Shown: positions 1 through 7,883 of the stretch, one piece after another | Layout: each line of letters starts with the position of its first letter | Position numbering within the stretch: position 1 is the first letter of the stretch | Source: Candidatus Bacteroides intestinipullorum | GTDB taxonomy: Bacteria; Bacteroidota; Bacteroidia; Bacteroidales; Bacteroidaceae | Reading direction: 5' to 3' | DNA length: 45,037 nucleotides | Assembly (NCBI GenBank): GCA_018883785.1 | Contig: JAHLFO010000003.1 | Span: forward strand, 1-45,037 | Translations under genes and position numbers: made by a program | Notes under the pieces: model-generated | Seen by the model: the letters and a program-made list of their open reading frames with translations, nothing else | Told to the model about the DNA's origin: nothing | Databases searched by the model: none

Positions 1-28
1 ATTTTTTTTCACTTTTTTATTCATATCC

Positions 29-59
29 TTTGTAATTTCAAAAGATTTGTCTATCTTTG
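29..59 (+). promoter_or_regulatory. Bacteroidetes-type promoter for tRNA-Leu
   Basis: TTTG at 29-32 and TATCTTTG at 52-59 are separated by 19 bp. This matches the known Bacteroides consensus (TTTG at -33, TAnnTTTG at -7). The tRNA begins 20 nt after the -7 element. Confidence 0.75.
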
Positions 60-78
60 CACCGCAATTCAACGGAAT

Positions 79-162
79 GCCCAGATGGCGGAATCGGTAG
101 ACGCGCTGGTCACAAACACCAGTGGAGTAAAATCCATCCCGGTTCGACCCCGGGTCTGGGTA
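79..162 (+). tRNA. tRNA-Leu (anticodon CAA)
   Basis: Class II tRNA that folds completely. The acceptor GCCCAGA (79-85) pairs with TCTGGGT (155-161), with discriminator A162. The anticodon stem is CTGGT (106-110) with ACCAG (118-122). A variable arm TGGA/TCCA lies at about 124-136, and the T arm CCCGG-TTCGACC-CCGGG spans 138-154. The long variable arm and A discriminator fit leucine. The loop CACAAAC (111-117) puts CAA at positions 34-36, decoding UUG. Base 33, almost always U, is A here. CCA is not encoded (ACG follows), so it must be added after transcription. Confidence 0.93.
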
Positions 163-167
163 CGAGT

Positions 168-207
168 AAATCGGCTAAGTAATTGAATATCAATGCTTAG
201 CCGATTT
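168..207. terminator. Bidirectional terminator hairpin
   Basis: The 12-bp arm AAATCGGCTAAG (168-179) is perfectly complementary to CTTAGCCGATTT (196-207), and the loop contains a further ATTGA/TCAAT pair. T-rich sequence follows on both strands. It can end the tRNA transcript on + and the MATE-gene operon on -. Confidence 0.8.
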
Positions 208-264
208 TATTTTACATCCATTGTTCCCGTTTTGTTTCCACTTACACACTTAATATACCATGTC

Positions 265-1575
265 TTAAATGCAATTAGATTGCTTGTTTTTATATCTGTT
301 ACCCCAAATTCGAAGATCTATAATATGCAAATATGCACAATTGAATAGTTGTGCGAATAGGAAGCATATAAATATACCTATTATTCCAATATTATTTGTT
401 ATTGTCATAAGCAAAATGCCCAATATAAGAATTGTGGCATATAGTATTTTTGAGAGAATGAAAGAATTTATTTTTAGTCTGACTAATAATGACGCCTCTG
501 TTATCTCGGCAAAAGTATGCAATCCTACTATACTTATTAATATCGCAAACACAAACAGTCTATGAGCATCTAGCCCATAAAGACAAATATCTAACATAAA
601 AATAATGAAAGTTAAAAATATACAGGTTAGTAATGAAAGAGATAAGAATCTTTTTTTTATACGATTATAGATATTAAACAATTTCTCTGAATAGATGTTT
701 GAGAAAAAATTGATTGAGGTCTCGGAGAATCCTTGGCTAGGAACTTGCAATATACCCCAGTAAGACATAAATAGTGTAAACAACGCTGTTTCTCTATCCA
801 GAAAATAACACAAACAATATGTATATAATGCCAAAGATCCAAGATGGAAACAAATAGCACTCAAGCAAGGATAAACAGACGAATATACCAATATCTTCAA
901 AATAGATGATTGATGCCGGCAATCAAAGTCATTATCATTATTTTGATTGTAAATACGCCATATCTTCAGTGACATAAAGATAATCCTTAATAATTCAGAT
1001 AGAGAAGATGTAATGATTACAAGTACACAAGGATTTAACCCTATGTCATAGACATAAAGCAAGAAATAGCCTACTATTATATTTACCAAAATTGAAATTA
1101 ACGATATGCAACCAAGAAATTTTGTGAATCCCCATCCTAACAATAAACTATTTAATGACAGGGATATAAATGACAGAACTACAAGAATGGACAAATAAGG
1201 GACTACAGAAACTATAGTAGCAAAATGCGCACTTTCCCAAATACCATTGGATAAAGGAATCAGTGAACATAACGTTGCTGATATCAAACCAACTCCAATA
1301 AACAAGGGCAAAGAATATGAAAATATACACTTGCAGCGAGAAATGCTACCGGAATGACGAGAATAGAAATTCTGAAAGGAATCATTCATTGAGTCTCCGA
1401 CAGCTAAAAATAATAAAAATATGGAATCAATTACTCCTACAGTCGACAAATACAACGGGTCTTTGAAAGAGAGTAGTATTGAGTCGGACAAAATTATAAC
1501 CTCCTCCAACAACTCGCTGAGGATTATCGGAAAGGTATAAAGGCATATAGATTTTGAGGTGTACTTATTATTCAT
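265..1575 (-). CDS. MATE-family multidrug/small-molecule exporter
   Basis: A 436-residue polytopic inner-membrane protein with about 12 hydrophobic segments. The N-terminal stretch (FPIILSELLEE...SDSILLS) matches the first helix of MATE transporters, which is usually FPxxxxxLLxxxxxxxDxxxVG. MATE proteins export cationic or amphipathic small molecules by Na+ or H+ antiport, and some dedicated ones export biosynthetic products, as ClbM does for precolibactin. It is the last gene of the four-gene operon and its start overlaps the stop of the decarboxylase-like gene by 8 nt, so co-expression is very likely. Base composition is strongly AT-rich compared with the genes after 5900. The substrate cannot be read from sequence. 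An inference is that it exports the product of the three upstream enzymes. Confidence 0.8.
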   Translation of the reverse strand: MNNKYTSKSICLYTFPIILSELLEEVIILSDSILLSFKDPLYLSTVGVIDSIFLLFLAVGDSMNDSFQNFYSRHSGSISRCKCIFSYSLPLFIGVGLISATLCSLIPLSNGIWESAHFATIVSVVPYLSILVVLSFISLSLNSLLLGWGFTKFLGCISLISILVNIIVGYFLLYVYDIGLNPCVLVIITSSLSELLRIIFMSLKIWRIYNQNNDNDFDCRHQSSILKILVYSSVYPCLSAICFHLGSLALYTYCLCYFLDRETALFTLFMSYWGILQVPSQGFSETSINFFSNIYSEKLFNIYNRIKKRFLSLSLLTCIFLTFIIFMLDICLYGLDAHRLFVFAILISIVGLHTFAEITEASLLVRLKINSFILSKILYATILILGILLMTITNNIGIIGIFICFLFAQLFNCAYLHIIDLRIWGNRYKNKQSNCI

Positions 1576-2278
1576 ACATAAATAAAGCGTCTATGCCTGC
1601 TTCAATGTGTATATTCTCTTTGCAAACGAACTTGCAATTCCACTGTTTAGGGACAATGCATGTTACCATACTACCATACCTGATTGATGCAAGTCTTTGA
1701 TTTTGTTTTAACGCTTGAATCTGAGAAGTAAATGGTAATATCGTATCAATGTCATAGTCCGCTGTTAATAGCATAAACATATTCCCCTCCTTTAAAGGAT
1801 CGTTTATTGAATATAACACTCTCTCATTATACGCAAAGCATGAGATGAGTTCTTTCCTTACTGACGAAAATTTACTATTCATTATATCTTTCTCCAGACT
1901 TAACATAGGACGATTCTCTACGAAATAAGGTGGAAGTTTCAGTCTCTTGACAACACCATTTATAGGCATTCTTATAATATGGACATCGTAAAATGTCAGA
2001 AATATTGATACTACTTCATATGCTCCTTCTGGTATCATTCCATAGGATATTTCCTTTAAAGAAATATTACCATATTTCCCAAAAATACAATCCTGTGATG
2101 AAATAACAGTCGTAAAGTCAACAATTACACCATCAGATGGGGAAAAGACAATATCATGATTGTTCTTAATTGGGCGAAGAGGATCTCGAAAACAATACGT
2201 TGAAGACAACTCCTTTATTGACATATTCTTAGTCAAGCGATTTTGTTCGCGTAACCAACTTCTTACAGATTGTGACAT
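1568..2278 (-). CDS. Soluble phosphatidylserine-decarboxylase-like pyruvoyl enzyme
   Basis: A 236-residue protein of the PSD family (PF02666). The family landmarks appear in order: FRDP at 30-33, SPSDG at 46-50 (the Asp of the maturation triad), YDVHIIRMP with His100, NERV at 151-154, and the self-cleavage site YGSM at 201-204. Cleavage between Gly202 and Ser203 would turn Ser203 into the pyruvoyl cofactor on a short alpha chain of about 34 residues. In E. coli Psd the equivalent site is LGST. There is no membrane-anchoring segment, unlike typical bacterial Psd; soluble family members such as fungal PsiD decarboxylate free amino acids. It sits 3 nt after the amidino-enzyme gene. I infer amino-acid-type decarboxylation inside the cassette, but ordinary phospholipid synthesis is not excluded. 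Confidence 0.8.
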   Translation of the reverse strand: MSQSVRSWLREQNRLTKNMSIKELSSTYCFRDPLRPIKNNHDIVFSPSDGVIVDFTTVISSQDCIFGKYGNISLKEISYGMIPEGAYEVVSIFLTFYDVHIIRMPINGVVKRLKLPPYFVENRPMLSLEKDIMNSKFSSVRKELISCFAYNERVLYSINDPLKEGNMFMLLTADYDIDTILPFTSQIQALKQNQRLASIRYGSMVTCIVPKQWNCKFVCKENIHIEAGIDALFMYE

Positions 2279-2281
2279 TAT

Positions 2282-3190
2282 TTATAATAAATCTTTAGTA
2301 AATGAGTGGTGATTCATATGAAGCACAGTGCACGAAAGAAGCCCTCCTCCTTTTAAGTATTCTTCCATATTGAAGTAACATACTTCCATACCATTTTGAC
2401 CTGCGATATCTTCAAGTCTAATATTCTTGGATTTCTCCAGACGGTAATCTTCAGACCGTTTTGATAAAAAATCTATGTCGGAAGCATTCAAAATGTAATT
2501 ATTGACTCTAACGCTATTGCACAGCCCGGTATGGGCTTGTTCTATTGAAATAGGTATCAACTCGGCTACATTTTCTAGTTGCTTGATTTCTTGCTTTGTA
2601 AAGGCTTCCGTAGCTACAATTATACTCTCCCTGGTGAGAGGGAAAATAGTACAGTCTAGATGATAGTTATATGGATCTGTCAATTCAAGCGGAATAATAT
2701 TCATGTCGAACTCAGAAGCCATCCAGTCATAGCTTTCCTTTTCAGACCTTATTCCATATCCTCCAATGTAGATATTGTCCCTGAGATATTTCAACTCCGC
2801 TTCACCTTCAAACAAATAAGGGCAAGGGATAACCTTAAATCCCATTTGTTCAAAGAACTTGCTTGCAACTATCTCTTCTCCACGCCTATTGGGCACTCTG
2901 AAATTCGAAGCAATGTAGGTTTCCTCCTCAAGATGTTCAAGCACTATTCCGTTATTTGCAACAAAAACCAAATCTTGTAGTCTGCAATCGTAAGGTGTGG
3001 GCAGAAGATAAACAAAACCCTGACTTGAAAGGAATGAGTATACTTCCCATATCTCTCTAATAGCTTTTTCTTTGTTAACAACAATGTCTTTCGCTGTGTA
3101 CTCTTCCATCCAAATATTATTTCTAACATTTGTTGAATAACAAGTTGGTATGTTCATAAGGAACAATGGCATGTTAATATCTTTAATCAT
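2282..3190 (-). CDS. DDAH/amidinotransferase-fold (GME superfamily) enzyme
   Basis: A 302-residue member of the guanidino-modifying superfamily (PF02274: DDAH, arginine deiminase, amidinotransferases). Visible motifs are an N-terminal P-T-Y/W-M region at 15-28, QDLVFVAN at 72-79 with Asp73, FEGEAE at 127-132, the catalytic His177 in YHLDC, and the nucleophilic Cys287 in GGGLLSCT near the C-terminus. Spacing and length fit the DDAH/CtlX-like branch better than the roughly 410-residue arginine deiminases. These enzymes attack a guanidinium carbon through a Cys thioester, giving citrulline-type or transamidinated products. Its ATG overlaps the acylase stop as ATGA, so translation is probably coupled. 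The real substrate (free arginine, methylarginine or an acylated arginine) is unknown. Confidence 0.82.
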   Translation of the reverse strand: MIKDINMPLFLMNIPTCYSTNVRNNIWMEEYTAKDIVVNKEKAIREIWEVYSFLSSQGFVYLLPTPYDCRLQDLVFVANNGIVLEHLEEETYIASNFRVPNRRGEEIVASKFFEQMGFKVIPCPYLFEGEAELKYLRDNIYIGGYGIRSEKESYDWMASEFDMNIIPLELTDPYNYHLDCTIFPLTRESIIVATEAFTKQEIKQLENVAELIPISIEQAHTGLCNSVRVNNYILNASDIDFLSKRSEDYRLEKSKNIRLEDIAGQNGMEVCYFNMEEYLKGGGLLSCTVLHMNHHSFTKDLL

Positions 3191-5142
3191 AGTTCGTAAA
3201 AGTTATAGTTGTTTTGGTAGTAATCAATTGTTTTCAGTCTTTTATATCCTCCTTCAATGAACATTCTCATTTGATTAGTGTAATTAGGGCTTTCCATGTT
3301 ACTGGATGCCCCATATGGGTGACATGTTAAAGAAATGCGATTTCTTAAATCAACAATCATTCTAAAGGCACTAGCTTCTTCTGCATATAATTTCCCTTTC
3401 TCAAAATAAGGTCGAACCGTATTTATTGAGTCTGGGACTCCTCCTATAGGCAATGAGACTTCGCCCCTTCTCAAAAATTGAATATTCTCTAATTTTTGTC
3501 CTTTATAGTATCTTTTCTTTACCCAACTCAAACAATCCACTATTTCTTGGACTGTAGCAATTTTTATAACGTCTGGATTTTTGGAACATACATAATATTT
3601 TTCTTTATACTTATAAAAAAATAAGGCAAAAATAGCTGCTGCTTCTGATTGTGGGCAAGCATTGCCATCCCAATCCCTTAATAAACCAAGGAGAGGAGCA
3701 ATAGACTTATAACTGTTTAACTCAGGTTGATACAATGCAGACAAATCAACATTTCTGATTATAGGAAGAGAGATTTTGTAATCGAAAAGAATCGACTTCA
3801 AATCATCTATGGAGAACAATTCTGTAGCATTCAAAATATCCTTTATCCGATTGGATCGGGAATTCTCATGTTGATAAACTAATCCTTTAATCTTTCCTAT
3901 AGGGCGATGAGTGTCTGTTACATTTAAGGGAGATTGATTAGCCGAGACTATGTATCCACAAGCAGGATTCTTTTCTACGACAAGATTATCTTTATAGTAT
4001 TGTGCAGACAATTCTTCTCGCAAATGACAGACATCTAATACATCTTTATAATGCAATGATTCATCCTCTCTAACTTTCTCATGAGAGTTATGAACATAGA
4101 GTAAATTATTGTCCTTATCTATACATACAAGGTCCAAATAGGTATATCGAGATTGTCTTAAAAGATTTAATGCTTCGCTATTCGATTTGCACACATTAAG
4201 CTTATGCACCATCTCAGCACCAAACTGTTTGCCTAGCATATCTATTAAAATGAGATAAAATGTACCTTTGATTTCAATTATATTACCAAATTCGGATTCA
4301 TAGAAGTTCTTTATGATAGGTATTGGTATTTTACCGTATAATTTGATATAATTTTTATATGTGCATCTTTTTAATAGGATTTCTTTCCCATCATAAAGAA
4401 AAGATTTTACCCGTCCGAACCTCTTTTGAACATCTATTTTATAGATGGTATACATTTCAGGATAGCTAGCTGTTGAACCCCATGCGATCTGAAAGTTCGT
4501 TCCCATAAATATTGAGAATGAACATGGCAATATAAATCCGTGGTACTCAATGTTTTCACTATCTTCTATGCTCAAATGAACTTCATAATAAGAAAATATG
4601 CCCTCAAGCATTTGATGTGGGCTGACTGCAATTAAAGAACTTTTGCTTGCGCTTTTGTTCGCCCCTATTGCTATCGCATTTGATCCCTCTTTATGAGGTA
4701 ATCTACGGCTTTGTTTTTTATTTAAATAAGAATACGGTTTGTCTATTTGAATGCCTATCACCTCCATTAGATGCTGAACCTGAAGCAGATCAACAGAATT
4801 AACAGGAAATATGGAAGGATCCAAGACATTTTCTTCGTGTTCTTTGGCATACTGGTTTATTCCACTACAATATGAATCTGCAAGAGACTTGTATTCATCA
4901 GAAATAGTTGGAAGCAAGTCGAGTGTTTTACCTTGGATGTCGAAAAAGAATGAAAGAAAATCAAGATAAGGACCATCCCAATCATCGAAGTGTCCAGATT
5001 TAAACTTTATGGCTAAAAACCACAATTGCAGAGTATAAAAATCATCCTCACTATGAACGTATGCTATGGCTTTGGCTGCATCAAAACTTGTTGTAGCCAT
5101 TATATGTGGTATACCATAATCATCTCGATATATTTTTGCCAT
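3187..5142 (-). CDS. Penicillin acylase-family N-terminal nucleophile hydrolase, no signal peptide
   Basis: A 651-residue protein of the penicillin/aculeacin/AHL acylase family (PF01804, Ntn hydrolases). RDDYGIPHI at 6-14 is the usual alpha-chain start. GSNAIAIG at 153-160 places the mature beta-chain nucleophile at Ser154, followed by SPHQ at 174-177. The G-N-x-x-I-A-W-G-S-T motif is at about 214-224, with the family Asn at 216. A C-terminal N-x-x-S-P-x-Y segment is also present. Classical members are periplasmic, but this one begins directly with the alpha-chain motif and has no hydrophobic leader, so maturation and activity should be cytoplasmic. It is the first gene of the operon. The family hydrolyses N-acyl amides and can run in reverse; the acyl group and amine here are unknown. 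Confidence 0.85.
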   Translation of the reverse strand: MAKIYRDDYGIPHIMATTSFDAAKAIAYVHSEDDFYTLQLWFLAIKFKSGHFDDWDGPYLDFLSFFFDIQGKTLDLLPTISDEYKSLADSYCSGINQYAKEHEENVLDPSIFPVNSVDLLQVQHLMEVIGIQIDKPYSYLNKKQSRRLPHKEGSNAIAIGANKSASKSSLIAVSPHQMLEGIFSYYEVHLSIEDSENIEYHGFILPCSFSIFMGTNFQIAWGSTASYPEMYTIYKIDVQKRFGRVKSFLYDGKEILLKRCTYKNYIKLYGKIPIPIIKNFYESEFGNIIEIKGTFYLILIDMLGKQFGAEMVHKLNVCKSNSEALNLLRQSRYTYLDLVCIDKDNNLLYVHNSHEKVREDESLHYKDVLDVCHLREELSAQYYKDNLVVEKNPACGYIVSANQSPLNVTDTHRPIGKIKGLVYQHENSRSNRIKDILNATELFSIDDLKSILFDYKISLPIIRNVDLSALYQPELNSYKSIAPLLGLLRDWDGNACPQSEAAAIFALFFYKYKEKYYVCSKNPDVIKIATVQEIVDCLSWVKKRYYKGQKLENIQFLRRGEVSLPIGGVPDSINTVRPYFEKGKLYAEEASAFRMIVDLRNRISLTCHPYGASSNMESPNYTNQMRMFIEGGYKRLKTIDYYQNNYNFYEL

Positions 5143-5227
5143 AATTTTCTGATTTTATCATTTAACTATGAAGTGTCTCAACTTATGTTAACATAGTCTG
5201 ACGCATGGTGAATCTCATAAGCAAGTA

Positions 5228-5235
5228 CAAAATTA
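5228..5235 (-). promoter_or_regulatory. Candidate -7 element of the acylase operon
   Basis: On the minus strand this reads TAATTTTG, a TAnnTTTG match 86 nt before the acylase ATG. No clear TTTG lies 19-21 bp further upstream. The rest of 5143-5306 is AT-rich spacer with no other gene visible. Confidence 0.4.
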
Positions 5236-5306
5236 TATAATTATTTTGTATGGGACGATTTTTTTAGTATTTCATTTCTATTGGCCTATACTTTTCACCG
5301 ATATTA

Positions 5307-5618
5307 TTAGTAATTCTTCCGCCAATGCACATATACATCCCGTATCGAAATCTCATGGTTGAGATATGCCTTACTGATTTCGGCAGGAAGTGTATAAGCC
5401 GGATAGTCGACGACCTTGAAATGCCAATAGATGCCTCGGTTGTCGGGATAAATCCGGCAATTATGCCGCTCGCAGAAAAGGCGTTCACCCTCGGCGGTAT
5501 AAAGATAATAGTTGGCCGCCGCTTTCTGTAATTCTGTGTTCTTCTCTTGCAGCTCACGTACTTTGGCGGCAAGTTGCTCTCGCTGTTTCTGCTCGAATTC
5601 ATAGGCAGACAAATCCAT
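5307..5618 (-). CDS. Hypothetical protein, possibly a truncated remnant
   Basis: A 103-residue ORF that I do not recognise. Residues about 8-36 are charged and coiled-coil-like (FEQKQREQLAAKVRELQEK). The remainder (YLYTAEGERLFCERHNC, YWHFKVVDYPAYTLP) has an ordinary protein-like composition. The reading frame stays open for about 29 more codons upstream before a TGA at 5706-5708, and another stretch of the same frame (5736-5975) lies beyond further stops. This may be the 3-prime part of a decayed gene. It sits at the junction between the AT-rich cassette and the normal-composition speA region. Spurious coding is possible. Confidence 0.4.
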   Translation of the reverse strand: MDLSAYEFEQKQREQLAAKVRELQEKNTELQKAAANYYLYTAEGERLFCERHNCRIYPDNRGIYWHFKVVDYPAYTLPAEISKAYLNHEISIRDVYVHWRKNY

Positions 5619-5938
5619 TTCACGCCATGTGCCAGTCTTGAAATATTCGTTGGCTCGGCAGATGCGATTATCTTTCCGTTGAAATCTGTTGGGGATGTTG
5701 TTAAATCATATCCTTGCAAAAGAGAGGGTTCTGTTTTATGCTTTGATACATTGTGCATTTTTAGCATGGCGCACAAGTTCGTGTTGCATTGTTCCGGAAG
5801 ACAGGATACACAAGGCATCGCCGGGATGCTGACCATGATCTGGATACGAGGAAGGGGGAGGGAAATATTTTCTGAATAAATTCGAGCTGCGCCGCCAACA
5901 AAATGCCCCTACCTCTTTTCCGTCTTCTGGTAAATGCG
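5619..5938. other. Intergenic stretch between hypothetical ORF and speA promoter
   Basis: No convincing gene is visible on either strand. Several overlapping short ORFs exist but none has a recognisable motif or initiation context. Composition moves from AT-rich to the mixed composition of the housekeeping region, so it may be the cassette boundary. Confidence 0.4.
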
Positions 5939-5946
5939 TACCTTTG
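5939..5946 (+). promoter_or_regulatory. -7 element of speA promoter
   Basis: TACCTTTG fits TAnnTTTG. It is preceded 19 bp upstream by the weaker -33-like TTTT at 5916-5919. The speA start codon is 40 nt downstream. Confidence 0.6.
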
Positions 5947-5986
5947 CCGACAAACCAACTAATTTTAATCGACAAAGTAATAGGAA

Positions 5987-7879
5987 ATGAGAAAATGGCG
6001 CATTGAAGACTCGGAAGAGCTGTACAACATCACCGGTTGGGGCACTTCCTACTTTGGCATTAATGAGAAAGGACATGCTGTCGTGACCCCGCGCAAGGAT
6101 GGCGTGGCTGTTGACTTGAAGGAGCTGGTGGACGAACTCCAGCTGCGCGATGTGACGGCACCCATGCTGCTACGCTTCCCCGACATCTTGGACAACCGTA
6201 TTGAGAAAATCTCCTGTTGTTTCCAGAAGGCAGCCGAGGAGTATGGTTACAAGGGCGAGAATTTCATCATCTATCCCATCAAGGCCAATCAGATGCGCCC
6301 CGTGGTGGAGGAGATGATCACCCACGGCAAGAAGTTCAACCTGGGATTGGAAGCTGGTTCGAAGCCTGAACTTCATGCGGTTATCGGCCTGAATACCGAT
6401 CCGGATTCGCTGGTGGTCTGCAATGGATATAAGGACGAGGATTTCATCGAACTGGCCTTGCTGACGCAGAAGATGGGCAAACGCATCTTCCTCGTGGTGG
6501 AGAAACTGAACGAGCTGAATCTCATCGCGCGCATTGCCAAGCAACTGAACGTGCGGCCCAATATCGGCATCCGCATCAAGCTGGCTTCCAGCGGCAGCGG
6601 CAAATGGGAAGAGAGCGGGGGTGATGCCAGCAAGTTTGGCTTGACTTCCAGCGAGTTGTTGGAGGCCTTGTCTTTCCTGGAGAAGAAAAACATGAAGGAT
6701 TGCCTTAAACTGATCCATTTCCACATTGGCAGCCAGATCACCAAGATACGTCGCATCAAGAATGCCCTGCGCGAGGCGTCGCAATTCTACGTGCAACTCA
6801 ACAAGATGGGCTTCAACCTGGAGTTCGTGGACACGGGTGGAGGCATGGGCGTGGACTATGACGGCACGCGCTCCAGCAGCAGCGAAAGCTCTGTGAATTA
6901 CTCCATACAGGAATATGTCAACGACGTGGTGTCCACCTTCGTGGATGCGGCGGACAAGCATGGTTTCCCTCATCCCAATATTATTACTGAGACGGGCAGA
7001 AGCCTGACGGCTCACCACTCCGTGCTCATCATTGAGGTGCTGGAGACAGCCTCCTTGCCGGAGATGGATGACAATTGGGAGCCCGACGAGAATGCCCACG
7101 AGTTGGTGAAGGAGCTTTACCAGATATGGGACAACCTGAACCAGCGCAGCATGTTGGAACCTTGGCACGACGCCCAGCAGATACGCGAGGAGGCACTCGA
7201 CCTCTTCAGTCACGGCATCGTGGATCTCAACACACGGGCACAGATTGAAAAACTCTATTGGAGCATCTGCCGCGAAATCAACGCCATTGCCAGCAATATG
7301 AAGCATTGTCCGGAGGAGTTCCGCAAGCTCAGCAAGCTGCTGGCCGATAAATACTTCTGCAATTTCTCTCTCTTCCAGTCGTTGCCTGATTCGTGGGCCA
7401 TCGACCAACTGTTTCCCATCATGCCCATTCAGCGTCTGGACGAGAAGCCTGATCGCGAGGCAACCCTTCAGGATATGACGTGCGACTCGGACGGCAAGAT
7501 AGCCAACTTTGTCACTTCGCGTCCCGATGTCAGCACCTTGCCCGTACACTCGTTGCGTGAGAAGGAGCCGTATTACCTCGCTGTGTTCTTGGTGGGCGCT
7601 TATCAGGAGATATTGGGCGACATGCATAATCTCTTTGGCGATACCAATGCCGTGCATATCTCGGTCAATAGCAAAGGCTATACTATTGACCAGCAGATAG
7701 ACGGCGAAACCGTGGCCGAGGTGCTGGATTATGTGCAATACAATCCAAAGCGTCTGGTGAGCAAGCTGGAGACGTGGGTGAGCCAGTCCGTCAAGGAGGG
7801 CCGCATCTCGCTGGAAGAAGGCAAGGAGTTCCTGACCAACTACCGTTCGGGACTTTATGGTTACACTTATTTGGAATAA
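5987..7879 (+). CDS. speA: Biosynthetic arginine decarboxylase
   Basis: A 630-residue PLP enzyme (fold type III) that converts arginine to agmatine, the first step of the agmatine route to putrescine and spermidine. The PLP lysine is Lys99 in YPIKANQ. HFHIGSQ and DTGGGMGVDYDGTRS are the phosphate-binding and glycine-rich motifs. The C-terminal DMTCDSDGK carries the active-site Cys and Asp. Length matches SpeA (about 630-660). The start is set by ATG after TAATAGGAA, with the aligned N-terminus beginning immediately. argB follows 4 nt after the stop, so the two arginine-related genes are co-transcribed. Cytoplasmic and confidently assigned. Confidence 0.97.
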   Translation: MRKWRIEDSEELYNITGWGTSYFGINEKGHAVVTPRKDGVAVDLKELVDELQLRDVTAPMLLRFPDILDNRIEKISCCFQKAAEEYGYKGENFIIYPIKANQMRPVVEEMITHGKKFNLGLEAGSKPELHAVIGLNTDPDSLVVCNGYKDEDFIELALLTQKMGKRIFLVVEKLNELNLIARIAKQLNVRPNIGIRIKLASSGSGKWEESGGDASKFGLTSSELLEALSFLEKKNMKDCLKLIHFHIGSQITKIRRIKNALREASQFYVQLNKMGFNLEFVDTGGGMGVDYDGTRSSSSESSVNYSIQEYVNDVVSTFVDAADKHGFPHPNIITETGRSLTAHHSVLIIEVLETASLPEMDDNWEPDENAHELVKELYQIWDNLNQRSMLEPWHDAQQIREEALDLFSHGIVDLNTRAQIEKLYWSICREINAIASNMKHCPEEFRKLSKLLADKYFCNFSLFQSLPDSWAIDQLFPIMPIQRLDEKPDREATLQDMTCDSDGKIANFVTSRPDVSTLPVHSLREKEPYYLAVFLVGAYQEILGDMHNLFGDTNAVHISVNSKGYTIDQQIDGETVAEVLDYVQYNPKRLVSKLETWVSQSVKEGRISLEEGKEFLTNYRSGLYGYTYLE

Positions 7880-7883
7880 GGGC

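Noticed and set aside
79..5300. Integrative element using tRNA-Leu as attachment site
   Set aside because: I saw no integrase gene and no repeated copy of the tRNA 3-prime end near the other edge of the AT-rich cassette.
5264..5836. 190-residue minus-strand ORF overlapping the 103-residue one
   Set aside because: It is rich in Ser, Pro and Arg without recognisable pattern. The alternative frame at 5307-5618 has a better protein-like composition, so only that one is listed.
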